The translations under genes and the position numbers were made by a program. This document shows positions 46,023 to 57,260 of a DNA stretch of 57,363 bases, in pieces (position 1 is the first letter of the stretch; every line of letters begins with the position of its first letter). The stretch lies in assembly GCA_013054445.1 (NCBI GenBank), contig JAAMPI010000165.1, positions 1 through 57,363 on the forward strand, given 5' to 3'. The notes under the pieces are model-generated. The model was not told the origin of the DNA and did not search any database. It saw only the letters and a list, made by a program, of their open reading frames with translations. The DNA comes from Cudoniella acicularis. Lineage: Eukaryota; Ascomycota; Leotiomycetes; Helotiales; Helotiaceae.

Positions 46023-47898
46023 GTTGCGTCATGGCAGCAAGAAAAATTGCATTTGAAATTGGCGTTCTTCAGGGTTCAAGCCGTATGAAGGAAGGACACG
46101 GTCTCTTTGGAAGATGCGCGCTTCGCATACGAGTACTACCCTAATGAATCTCACCTGCTTGTATTACCATCCGTCAAACCACATTCCTGTGATTTTCTCA
46201 TTCTTATTCTTCATCGCATTCCATTCCAAAGTAAATTCCACAACCTTTTCTCTAGTATATAACCTCTACCCTCTCTTTTTTAGTTGAAAAAAAAATGCAT
46301 ATTTATACTTTTGCTTGATCACGTTTCCAAAATTCTAGCACCATCCAGCGTGATTCTTCGGTCAGTGAATCATCGTGTAGGGGTAAGTTTGATAAAACCT
46401 TGCTTTTACTTGCAGCTGAAGAACGTATAACCAAACCCAGTAGCATTTTTTGTCCGGTTTTGGAAGCCTTGGGGTACAATTAGGATTGCGCCTTCTCATG
46501 TGATTCAATACTCTCTTAATAATTAATTTTCACAATGCCTCTCTTTATTCTTTTATGTAATTTTATGCACATTCGATCCATACAAATCTTTTTATTTGGG
46601 TCCTTCTCGGAGAAAATGCATCTCGTGTAAGACGACTGCGTCATAGTCGTCGGGATATCGTGCTTTGTGCTACAGCCCTCTAGAGGCAACAAGACGGAGC
46701 ACGTTTTGCTGACGGCTGTTCTTCGTGGGTGACGGATAAAGGAAATAGACCCCCTCATCTCACAATAGAGCATCATACGAGCTGCCCCCCTGAGGGGCCG
46801 TCCCAGTCATCTTACAGACTTAACCTTGTTGTGGCGCTGTGGTGCTGCAGCACAGGGATTAGATGTTAACCTTAAGATGCAAGTCAGCGAGAGCACTGTT
46901 CGGTTGTTTCCTTCCGCCGAAAATGGGACGATCCAACTCACGTTGTACAAGGAATTTGCATGCATATGTGGGTTGTCTCCGTACCGTACAGCTACAGTGA
47001 GAAACCGCTAATAGCCATGGGTTACTATTGGGATATTGATGATACCATTAGCCCCTACGGGGCGCAACGACTATTGTAATGCCCCACCGTAGGTTCCGTA
47101 AGCATTATAGCCTAAGGCGTCGATGGCCTCTTTCAGGCGTCAAAGTAAAGGTCAAAAAGCTTGGATTATTACTAAGCGGCTTTTTCGCTAACGTACTTCA
47201 CAAGCGAGTGATTCCTTTATTTTTAGTAAGGAAATGAAGTATTCTGCTTACTTGTATAGCAAACCATTTGGTTTAACTGTCTTACCCGAGTCCTAAAGTA
47301 CCCGTGCTCGAGACTACCTCGTGCTCGGGGTTTTCAGAAGCCTATTCGTCAAAGCTTCCGAGTGAGCGTTAGGCTGACCAGTATGTGGCCTCAACACAGA
47401 AATCTCCATAGAAAAAAGCTTGATGAATAAACTTCTGACTAACCCGGGTATAAAACGGTGAGATTCAACCCTACGGTGATTTTTTGCGGGCCCCATCAAT
47501 TATGATCTATATGCAAATGTGGAGTAATATTCGTTCAGGCGTATTGCCGGCTAGAATCCGGCCCAACCCGCTGCCCTTTTCCCCACAAAAATTGTGGAAA
47601 TATTTTAGAATACGGTGCAGGAGTTAACCTTACTGTAAGCTTACATGCAGTAGGCGACCGGTCATTCTTCCCCGCGCTTGAACCCTTGTCAGAGCCTCGG
47701 GTCCCCCCTCTTTAGTGGCTGCTCACTTCGTTTCAAAACTTCAAACACCTCGTTGGAGGAAGAGGAGGAAACATTCGAGGTTTAATGCGTCTTTATTTTT
47801 AGTAGCTTGGGATTCCTATTTTACCTCCGTATCCCAAAGCATTGCAGTGTCATCAGATCTACAATAGGACCATCAAGTATCCAACATACTGCCCCATG
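46023..47898. other. 1.9-kb gene-free interval
   Basis: I found no plausible gene on either strand. Short frames here have no family resemblance. It separates the oxidoreductase and the bANK regulator, which converge on it, so 3' ends of both lie inside. Confidence 0.45.
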
Positions 47899-48959
47899 CT
47901 AAGTCATAGCATGGTCCCTGGTCTGTAGCAATTGGCCCGATGATGTAACTTGCTCAGTCTGTGTGGCGGAGACAGGCAAATTCACATCCGATCCAAAGTC
48001 TAGCAACATTCGCACCATTTCCTCGTTTCCACCCAGTATGGCCTTATGCAGTGCCGTCTGCCCATTTCCGTCCGTGCTGTTGACGTCTGCCCCTGCATTG
48101 AGAATAAGTCGAGTCACATTGCAGACTCCACTTTCCACGGCCAAATGCAGAGCGTTCTTGTGTTCCTCGGTGATGGCATTGACATCGGCGTGGCGTTCGA
48201 GGAGGAGTTTGACCACAGACTCATTGCCGCTCGTTATGGCACTATGGAGTGCAGTTCTCCCTGTAGTGGTGTTCTGCCCCATAGCTCCATTAAACGTTGC
48301 TCGACTTGGAAAACCTATGCTTGAGCTAGACTAAACAAATAATCAGGTTGGATTTGACTTGGATGTAGCAACATAGAATGGAGAATTTTCGAGGAATTGC
48401 TTACCTGAATCCTTGATGTTTCATTTCTTTCTATCAGTCCTCTGGAAGCCGGGCTTTCCCCTTGGGCTCTCTGAATTGACTCAAGTGAGTTTGTCGTGTG
48501 CATGTTAGGACTGACATAAACAGCTGAGCTGTTATGGTCATAATGGCGTATTTCGGTCTCCTCGCTTCTACCGGTGGGAGAAACATATGGTGAAAGTATC
48601 CGCGAAGCAGACGGTTGAATGTAGGTCGGGTTGACAGCAGCACTGTCAAAGTAGAACATATTGGAATTTCCATTGCCCTCTGACGTTATGATGTTACTAC
48701 TCTCTCTCAAGTAGCCGGAAGATGCAGACAAGACTTGGCCAGAGGATTCCACGTCTCCATTTTGCACAATCGCGCACATGCAATGATGTTTTTCCAGTTC
48801 TTCGATACGCTTTAGCATACTCTTCCCTATGTTAAAGGTTAGTGCTTGCAAAAATATGCAAGATTTTTTTGAATGGAAGGGAAATAGTATTCTCTTACGA
48901 TAGGTCTGTTGAGCTTCACGGTTTTGTTTCTTCCTCAGCGCACTCGGGCCTTCCGACAT
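47899..48959 (-). CDS. bANK-type regulator (bZIP basic region plus ankyrin repeats)
   Basis: Exons 48959-48899, 48826-48405 and 48330-47899 give 304 residues. Residues 8-30 form a bZIP-like basic region (LRKKQNREAQQTYRKSMLKR) with the NREAQQ.YR signature, followed by only a short helix (IEELEKHH) and no leucine zipper. A Ser/Asn-rich linker leads to three ankyrin repeats: GRTALHSAITSGNESVVKLL, KNALHLAVESGVCNVTRLIL and GQTALHKAILGGNEEMVRML. This combination defines bANK proteins, of which TOXE of the HC-toxin cluster is the founding example; several are pathway-specific activators of fungal metabolite clusters. It would act in the nucleus. Its position at the right end of the ATP-grasp cluster makes it the best candidate for the cluster's own regulator. 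Confidence 0.88.
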
Positions 48960-49440
48960 TTCGACCCGTTTGCCATGTAATTTGGTAAACACAAGGAGGG
49001 ATATGGATAAAGTAAGCTAAAGGAAACCAAGAAGCATAGAGGGAAGTAGGGCAGATCGGTGTAAAAGGTTTAACGTGGAGTTTCACTGGACAATTGCAAA
49101 CTGCTTATAAAAGACGTGTTGTGCGAATGTTGCAAAAGAGGAGTAACTTGGATAGGGTACGAAGTAATGCCAAACAGGCTCATGGAAGTTGGGTTCCAGA
49201 AATTTTCGAACAAATGGAAGGGTCGTCTCCTGCATTGCGTATACGCAATCTAAGAGCTGACCGGCTAGCTCCGTTGCAGAAATCGCGGGGTGTGGGGAGT
49301 GGTTCCTGGGATTTTTCTGATGCAACTAGTTAATGAACCAGGGGGGACGGGGGGCGCAGTAGGCACTAACGTACTGTATTTGAAATTTTGCGAATTGAGA
49401 TTGAATCTTACGCACAGCAGGTGTTGGATGCAGTGGGGTT
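48960..49440. other. Upstream region of the bANK regulator
   Basis: This should contain the bANK promoter. No other gene is supported. It ends where the GGGTA-rich terminal repeat begins at 49441. Confidence 0.4.
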
Positions 49441-49593
49441 AGGTTGCGTGATGGGTAGTGGGTAGTACCCATTACCCGCGAACTACCCACCACGGGTAAT
49501 ACCCACCCGCGGTTAGGTAGCACCCGCGGGTGGGTAGGGTTTCTCTTACTCCTATATAGGTGCCCGCGGGTACCCGTATACATAAATATTACA
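49441..49593. repeat. GGGTA/TACCC-rich terminal repeat (copy 1)
   Basis: Alternating GGGTAGTGGGTAGTACCC and CCCGCGGGT-type words form many short inverted repeats, followed by gggtttctcttactcctata. The same sequence in the same orientation begins at 57261; this copy has an extra 55 bases or so of the same simple pattern inside. It looks like a transposon end whose AT-rich body extends to the right. Confidence 0.6.
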
Positions 49594-52330
49594 TATATTA
49601 TATATATATAGTATATAAAATATATAAGAAGTTTTATAAAGATATATAAGGAGGAGGCGTTAGTAGGCAAAGAAGTCACGTATAGGAGGAAAAGGGTTTA
49701 GTTATAGAGCTAATCTCTAGCCCCGAGGGGTCTGATGCTAAGGCCTAATGATAATAGAAATCAATAGTATTATCTAATATCTCGTGCCACGTATCAAGTG
49801 CCCTAGAACCATGATCCTGGATATCCAGAGGTTTGCTACTGACATCATTCCGGACATCCGACGGCCACCTAAGCCATGTGACGGGCGCCACCTAGCACAT
49901 CACAGGATACCCCCCCTTATAGGACGCGACCCCGCGGCACGCTAAGCCTAAAATAGCGAGTGATTACTGAGCTAAAACACGGTCCGCGTGATCCTATTAG
50001 CTACCTATATACTATAGTATATAAGGCTAGACAAGGCCTTCTCTAGAGATAATCTTATAAAATACTATTATATAAAAACAATAGAATTATTTTATAAAAA
50101 AAACTTTAAGGAAAAAGACTTCTAGAAAGTATACGCGCTATAGCGTAGCTATATAACTAATCGCTTCTAAATTTAGAATAGCGTTGTTTATTCTTCTCTA
50201 AGAAGTCTTATAATCACTAGGCCTTTTATAAAAAGCTAGCTTCTATTATTAGAATCTATTTTTCTTATAATATTATCTTTTAACTTTAATTTTAATTCTT
50301 ATATAATTATTATAGTTTCTTTAATATTTATATTATCTTTTAAGAGAGCTAAGGGTCTAGTTAAATACTATATAGATAATAAAGCTATCTAGTTATAAAA
50401 CTAAGATAGACTATTAAAATTATTATAGATATTATAATATAATTCGCTTACCTGTTAAGTAATACCTATTACGTAGCTTAGATAGCCGTTAGATATATAA
50501 AATAATATTAATAATAAACCTTTAATATCTAGGACTATAGTTTTAAGATACTTAATATATAATATAAGATATTAGATAACACTATTAATTTCTATTATTA
50601 TTAGGCCTTAGTATTAGACCTTTATCGATAGTAGATAGCTAATAAAAAGAGGGCTTCTCTAGACCTCTTAGGCTAGAGATTAGTTTTATAAATAAATTAT
50701 TTTCTTATACGTAACTTCTTTATCTACTAACGCTATCTCTTTATAATATCCTATTCTCTAATATATCTATCTTATAGACTTTCTTTTAGAATATCTTTCT
50801 CTTTTAATATTTAATAAGCTTTGTTTCTTTATAGCTAACTTTCTTTTATCTTTCTTATACTTATAGATCTTTAATATTTTATTGTCTTTTATATTTTTAT
50901 ATTTTTTTTTTTAAACTAGAGCCTAAATCTTATTTATTAATTATAAGCTTATCTTTTAAAGACTTTAGACTTTAAGACTATCTTCTTAATTAAGTCTTTT
51001 ATAAAGCTTATTAGATATTCTATATAAACTATGATTTATTCTAATAAATAAGTATTTTTTAAGAGTCTTTAGAGTTCTATTATTTTATTCTTAACTGTTC
51101 GCTGCTAGCTTGTACAGGGTAAGCCAGTCGTGACAACTACCTTCTTTCTAATTCTACTTTGTTTAATACAAGGTCACGTGACCTTACTAGTCCTGATTAG
51201 GTTAGCCTAATTTATTACCTATTAAGCCTAATATAACGGATCGTAGTCTACTTAACTAAAGACGGCGCCTTAGGTAAGCAGGAGGTCTGTCGGATTAGTA
51301 GTATAGAAGTGTAGGCAAGGCGATGCTGTTAGTGGTTTGCTAACTAGGAAGCTTAGCACGTTACAAGCAAAGATAAGTCAAAGTATAATATAAGATTGCT
51401 AAAGTAANTTGAGCACGAAGCTCCTATCTAAGGAAAACTCATTGTTTATATAGAACCTTCTTACTCTTGGGTAGTCTGGCTAGACCAGGCCGCCTGTCTA
51501 TCCAGTCTATCCATATCACGTGATTACTTGTGCCTTCTGATCCTGGTTCTCTGTGCTAGTCCGTAGTCGTAGCCGAGCCTCAGGCCTGGATCCTACACGT
51601 AATATGTCTGTTCGTGACAATAGGATTAAGTAGATCTATATGACTTCTAGTATTATACTAAGTAATTAATATATAAAATCAAGGATATAATTAAAGCACA
51701 TAGATTAACTACTATTAATTGATTTATATGCTAAACTTCTAATTAAAATAATATAAATTATAATTATAGTGAGTTTCAGAAGTAAGGGGGTCATTTTCAT
51801 AGTTCTCGCTTAAGTGGGCCGCTAGTGGTAGCCCCTACTCTTACTTGTTAGTCGGTTATTATTGATTTGAACTATATAATTCACAGTTAAAGAATTAATT
51901 CTTGTTTTACTCCAGGCTTCTTTAATTTTTCTATAACATAGCAATCTATTTATAATCGTCAACGCTGTCCGGGCTTCTTTCTCGGCGTTTCGTTTCTGCT
52001 TTATAAGTTCTTTGTCATTTGGGGGCACTTGTGGTTTTGTATGGTTTGTACCTAGAGGTGGAGAGGGGTCTTTAAATGGAGCTAGGGGTGAGAGAGGAAT
52101 TCACTTTGAGCGCCTTCGTAGTAAGTGAATGAACGCTGCCAGTTAGATGAGCGATTCGCTCTGGGTAGAGAGATGAAAAAAATTAGTTTACCCTAGTCTC
52201 TGCGGCTTCCTTCTTTATTAAACTAGAGAGGGAGGGAGAGTCTTTGAGTGATTTAATATTTCCGCCCATTGCAAAAAAAGTAAAGAGAGCGTTTTCTTTC
52301 TAAAATGAATTTTTTCTTGAATTAGACAGA
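49594..52330. other. 2.7-kb AT-rich, RIP-degraded transposon graveyard
   Basis: From 49.6 to 51.1 kb stops saturate all frames and TA steps dominate. At about 51125-51157 and 51605-51618 the words gtcgtgaca and ttcgtgaca resemble LTR ends, and the moderately GC-rich 51.1-51.6 kb segment between them may be an LTR fragment. An undetermined base is at 51408. A basic 68-codon frame on the minus strand (51822-52028) has no clear family. Nothing here is an intact gene. Confidence 0.5.
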
Positions 52331-52492
52331 TTGCTTTGTCGATGGGGAGAATCCTCCAAGCCTATTAATTTCCATCCACGCTTCTTAGACGCAAATTACC
52401 AGACTCATTCGCAAGCAAACTTTCACAATTCCCCCTCAATTTCCCCTCAGCGCTTCCACAGCCTCGCCTCGCTCCAACCCCTCATCCTCACA

Positions 52493-53020
52493 ATGACCCT
52501 CCCCATCACCCCAGGCGAAGTCTTCGCCCTCCTCCAACTAGCATACACAACGCTCCAAGGCGCCCACCACGCCTGCGGCGAACACAACGAACTCGTGCGG
52601 GAGATCCCTAGCCTCCACGCTGTCCTCTCACGCCTCTCCCACAAACTCTCATACCCGGACTCCCTTCTCAACCACGCAGATGATAACCGTCAGCAGAAAC
52701 TTGACGAACATGTAAGGGGTTGCGAGGAGATGCTTAAGGTTATGAATTCAATTGTTGAGAAGTGTAATCGGTTGGGAGAGGGGAAAGGAGGAGCGGGTGT
52801 GAAGAAAATGTGGTAGAAGGTACAGTTTGGGAATGGGGAGGTGAAGGTTGCGACGTATACGGCTGCTATTTCGATGAGTTTGAATTTGTGCTCGTTGGGA
52901 TCACAGGGGAGGGTGGAGAAGAGGTTGAATGGACTTAGAGGTGAGTTGGAGGGGTTAAGAGATACGGTTGATTGGATTGCGGCGAATATGGCGGCGAAGA
53001 GTATAGAGGGTACAGTATAG
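52493..53020 (+). pseudogene. N-terminal domain of a fungal NLR/STAND-like protein, stop-interrupted
   Basis: From ATG 52493 the frame reads MTLPITPGEVFALLQLAYTT, an alpha-helical segment with CGEHNELVREIPSLHAVLSR, then VKKMW, a TAG stop at 52814-52816, and continues in the same frame with KVQFGNGEV and GSQGRVEKRL to a TAG at 53018-53020. The domain, with an RFGNGEV-like core, is the N-terminal helical region found ahead of NACHT/NB-ARC modules in many fungal NLR-like proteins. The first TAG could be a C-to-T change of CAG. No NTPase or repeat domain follows, so it is an orphan N-terminus either way. Confidence 0.55.
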
Positions 53021-54315
53021 ACGTCTTATAATCAGGATAATAAGTCTTTCAGTTAAAGACAAAACTACCGCTATAATCTGCGACGAATCTCGACCTCACC
53101 AAAGTCCATTTCTGTCTTTGGACCTGAGCAGTCGCTGCTCCAACCTGAGCTGAGGTCCTAAGCACGCTGATAAGTCAGCTGGATCATGCTCAGGGGTCCC
53201 TCTTCTGGCCCCCTCGCGAATCGGTTATAGTTTCTATATTGTCGAAATATAAGTCTTACTAATGCCTGTTAGTCTGGAACACAGCCACCTCTTTGAACCT
53301 ATCAAGATGTCGTGATGGTATCCATTCTCGCTCCCCTGTCAAAATTATCAAGGGTCCCTACTAGAGCCGATTTAGATCCCCTCTGGTCTAGTTGCACGTG
53401 ACTGGGTTATTCAGCCTCAACTTACTGAATATCACCAATTCAACGTCTGTACTAGTGATTTTATAGAACGGCCCTTATCAGGGTCTGTTTGTGTTCCCTA
53501 GTAACAAGAACTTTTGACTAGTCGTGTTCCCTGTTCGTTAAGGCAACGTCGGCGGGGGGTGAGGAAAATCTCAAGCTTGCGATTAGCCTCTGAGCTTCTT
53601 AATACTTTATTTGCTGATATGTAGTATTTGCGGCGAAGTTTGCTGAAGAGAGTGCCCTGGGACTTTATGGACCACTTAAAAAACGGATGTTAAAGTGAAG
53701 GTTCTGGTTAACTGCTCTAGCGACCCTCTATATACTAGGCTCTTGATTCTCCGTAGATATCCCTCCCGTTGTTTGTCTAGGACTTCCCTTCAAAATATCG
53801 CTCGTAGAAGCCTCCGATATCGTAGTAGATGCGCCTTGTGAGTTTCTTAAGTATTTGCTAGTTAACTTTGTTGTGTGTCTGCTCAAACCTTGCTCCAGGG
53901 CTTACTCAGCGACCCCTCACTTGCCTTATAATCTTAAATAATTAATAATTTCTTATTTATAAGAGTTATAAAGAAATTTTCTATAGTGCACTTATTAACT
54001 AGATAAAGGCGAATAAAACGCACTCTTACGATTTTTATATTAATGAGTAGTTACTTTAATAATTTAAGTTGAATTTTAATAAGGGGTGATGAGTAAGCCG
54101 CCTACACTTGTACCTAGTGCAAATGTAGTCTCTCCCACCTTGCAGTACCTCCGCAAGGGCCTCAATTATCCTCAACCTCAATACCCTCGGGCTTTGAGCT
54201 TTGTAACCCATCCTCAGCCTTCGACCCAGTCTCCTTTGTCTTCTCTTGCACCGCGTACCAGAGCTGCGTGCCGATACAACTCTCGCCAGCTCACCAATGG
54301 TTCGAACAATCAGAG
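53021..54315. other. Gene-free interval left of the F-box gene
   Basis: No supported frame. The composition is mixed, with AT-rich DNA at 53.93-54.07 kb. The last 200 bases would contain the F-box gene's promoter and leader. Confidence 0.4.
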
Positions 54316-55533
54316 ATGCCAGCCCAAAACGACGCAGACCGTGTCGAAATATCGACATCACGAGTTAAAACCTTGCTCGATCTGCCTCCTGAAATCATCT
54401 TCCGAATAGCAGAGTTCCTGCCAACGATCTCAACTGCCTCTTTTGCTCTCTGCAATAAAAGATTCGCCACTCAATTAGGCGACAGGCCTTGGAATCTGCT
54501 CTCCAGCCTGGAATCCGAGGATCGCATACACTTCCTCTCCATTCTATCACGAGATCTCCCTCGCCACCACGCATGCCATGGGTGTATCCGTCTTCATCTC
54601 AGCAGTTCCACCCCACAACCGGCAAACATCAATGCACCACCCCAGCCCGGCTCCTGCATTCCTGCGTCTGCTCGCGGCGGTTATTCAGAAGATGGGCTCG
54701 TCCTCATCCCGAACTACTATTCTCCTTACAGACTGCTTTTCCCCCATGTCCAATTAGCGCTAAAACGACACCATCATGGCCTTGACCATGGTATCTCACT
54801 CAGTGACCTATCGCACACCGACATCCAGTTCATCCAAGGAAGTGTGTTCCTCTTTTCAGTAGATGCGCGAATCGCATCCAATGAGATGGTTGTACGATCT
54901 CAGGAATGGGTTATATCGAGCCAGCACCCACGTGAACACTTCTTGTCCAGAACGCTGATCCACGGCGTCTGCCAGCATCTGATGACCTACAATGCGGACT
55001 TCGATCTTGATGATAGCTTCACTAGCTTGATTCGATGTCGGCTTGGCCATGGAGCCGCAGACGATGATTGTGCTTGCATGAGATTGCATCAATGTCCTTC
55101 CTGCCCTATGGAATATCAGATCGACGTTGTGGATTTCAAAGAGCGAGGGATTGCCATCTGTGCCACTAAATGGTTGAATCTTGGGGCCGGCCTCACCACT
55201 CGTGATTCGAATTGGCAGGGACACAATATTTTACCTCACGACTACGTTCCGCATAATCTGCCGCTTGGAAGCATTCGTTCAAGCTACGAGAGTCAGGAAG
55301 GAGCGTCTGTTGATGATTTAACTGTCGTAAATAAGAAGAGGTTGTTTTCTTCTTTATGCGTGATTGGACGCAGTGTGCATATAAATACAGATGGTTGTGA
55401 TTGGAAGTTAGCTGGACACAACATCTGGTACATCGGCCCTCCAGAAGAGTCGAATACCATCCCATCGTTGTTTTACCGATTGCTTGCCTCAGCTTCAAGA
55501 ACCATTGCGCAATTTATTGAGGTTTTATTTTGA
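54316..55533 (+). CDS. F-box protein
   Basis: A single exon of 405 residues from ATG 54316 (MPAQNDADRVEIS). Residues 20-60 form the F-box, LLDLPPEIIFRIAEFLPTIS and SFALCNKRFA, which binds Skp1 in SCF ubiquitin ligases. The remaining 340 residues include Cys pairs CACMRLHQCPSCP and several aromatic motifs, but no WD40 or leucine-rich repeats. The overall plan is that of the expanded, fast-evolving fungal F-box families of unknown substrate. The frame remains open further upstream, but only with a GTG as alternative start. Confidence 0.8.
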   Translation: MPAQNDADRVEISTSRVKTLLDLPPEIIFRIAEFLPTISTASFALCNKRFATQLGDRPWNLLSSLESEDRIHFLSILSRDLPRHHACHGCIRLHLSSSTPQPANINAPPQPGSCIPASARGGYSEDGLVLIPNYYSPYRLLFPHVQLALKRHHHGLDHGISLSDLSHTDIQFIQGSVFLFSVDARIASNEMVVRSQEWVISSQHPREHFLSRTLIHGVCQHLMTYNADFDLDDSFTSLIRCRLGHGAADDDCACMRLHQCPSCPMEYQIDVVDFKERGIAICATKWLNLGAGLTTRDSNWQGHNILPHDYVPHNLPLGSIRSSYESQEGASVDDLTVVNKKRLFSSLCVIGRSVHINTDGCDWKLAGHNIWYIGPPEESNTIPSLFYRLLASASRTIAQFIEVLF

Positions 55534-55968
55534 ATCCTTATACTTCCTCTGTCGATATTGCGGTGGATCGACGAGAGGAGACATTTTGGAATGTTGGTGG
55601 ACTTTCAAGGCTTTGAGTGTTTTGCAGTTTTCAAGTAATCATGAATGTTAAGAAATTGAATTTCATAGTATCAGATTCTCCGTAGCTTTCATTCTGATGC
55701 AACTGAAAATGGAGCTCGATCGTTACGAAACCGTCGCGGATATTGCAGTGTGCCAAGTCTGTGGGTTCAAGAAGCTATGAGAAGTTGCTTATGCACAGGC
55801 GCCACTGAGGCAGTCGTGCCTTCCTATAACACAGACTCCCCTAGCGCGAAGCAATGTTTTGTTGACTTTCCGCACAGGCTTCTCAACTCTCTTCTTTCTT
55901 CTTTACCTCTTTCCTATAAACGCACGTTCATACTCTGCTCACGCTCTGTATCCATTGAACTTTGCAGT
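55534..55968. other. Intergenic region right of the F-box gene
   Basis: No gene is supported. A pyrimidine-rich stretch near 55885-55915 may be the leader of the small frame that follows. Confidence 0.35.
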
Positions 55969-56280
55969 ATGGTTGAGGCCTACAATATTTCGAACGCTGT
56001 GGCAACCTGGGTTGTGCCTATGCTTGCATTTGCCCTTTCCCTCGCAACGTTCATACAATCACATTACAATGTGCGACCCAAACTTGTACAAGATGGCCGG
56101 GAACTTGTTACTGTAGTTCGCTACAAACGACTTGAAGTCAGTCATGCCAAGCTTGTCGCGAGGGTCGCAGCACTAGAAGAACTCCATGGCAAAGCACCTA
56201 GCACAGTCCCTGGCGAAACGTTGAGCAATCTCGTTTCTCATGCCGCTACTGAGGTCGCCGCCGACATTCCTCGAGGCTGA
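55969..56280 (+). CDS. Small hypothetical protein with one membrane segment
   Basis: From ATG 55969 the frame encodes 103 residues: a hydrophobic helix at about 10-32 (ATWVVPMLAFALSLATFI), then a basic stretch and a probable amphipathic helix (KRLEVSHAKLVARVAALEEL). The frame is open upstream to 55750, but the ATG at 55969 follows a pyrimidine-rich leader. Codon use is plausible. I do not recognise a family. It could be a fragment of a larger protein. Confidence 0.4.
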   Translation: MVEAYNISNAVATWVVPMLAFALSLATFIQSHYNVRPKLVQDGRELVTVVRYKRLEVSHAKLVARVAALEELHGKAPSTVPGETLSNLVSHAATEVAADIPRG

Positions 56281-57260
56281 AAGGCTTCGAGGTATGGTCT
56301 CCTCATTGTTAGCGCAGTGAGGGGATCATAGGGGGACGAAGACTCAACACCTGTACGCGGTGTCCCCTACGAACCTCCAGCAAGGTCTGCAGAGCCAGGA
56401 TTGAGTCAACCGCAGACTTCCACAGCAGAATAACCTTGATCCCTCACCCACTGACACTTCTCAAAACTCGTGCATCATAGGAACTCAACGGCGTCCTACT
56501 TCGAGCACCTGTTGCATGCCACCGCCTCCCCTTGACCTCGAATCCATCCCTGCGAGGCCTGCCCGACTCGGATGTAACGACATGTTGGACGTGGGAAATG
56601 GATTAATGGCGGATAAGAAATGGATACAGATAACAGAAGTGGGCAACACAGATGCGGGAGGGAATACCTAGACGAGGGAAGAGTCGAGAGACAGATCGAC
56701 TATAACATGACGAAGTTAAAGATGATACAGGGATCCAGTTGTTAGGGGGTTGGGAAAATCCGAAGGGGTGGGGTATTGACATAGGGCGCGGAATCGAATA
56801 TTGAGAGCTCGAGCATTAAGACGTCTAGGACTCTAGGAGAAGCTGCAAGGGCGAAATTTTGCCACGACTCGTTTAAGCTCACGGGAATTAAGCAAACCCA
56901 GCGACTTCTTTTTGATTTAATTAGGTTGGCGGATGAATCGATGTGCCGTCGGCGGTTTGGTACGATCCGAGAATCCGAGGATCATCCGTGTCCGGGTAAG
57001 GAGGGCAGGGTCCGGAACTAAAGTCTGCACGAGGTCTCTATATAGAACCTCGCATGCTCTAATATATCGTTCGTATCACGAAGAACCTCACAGATTGAAT
57101 TGCAAACATTCGGTGACCATCTTCTTCCGTGGCATCGCAACTATCTGCTGGCTGAGAAACAACTTACAACAAGATGATATCATTGGTAAACCGTCTTCTC
57201 ACGGCTTTCGGCCCGCCGACAGTTGAGAAGAAGAGCGATGCTATCAGGTTTGGTATCTTT
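56281..57260. other. Gene-free interval at the right edge
   Basis: I see no supported gene or repeat here before the terminal repeat at 57261. Confidence 0.35.

Noticed and set aside
51822..52028. Basic 68-codon minus-strand frame
   Set aside because: It looks vaguely like a transposase tail but has no diagnostic motif; included only in the description of the AT-rich block.
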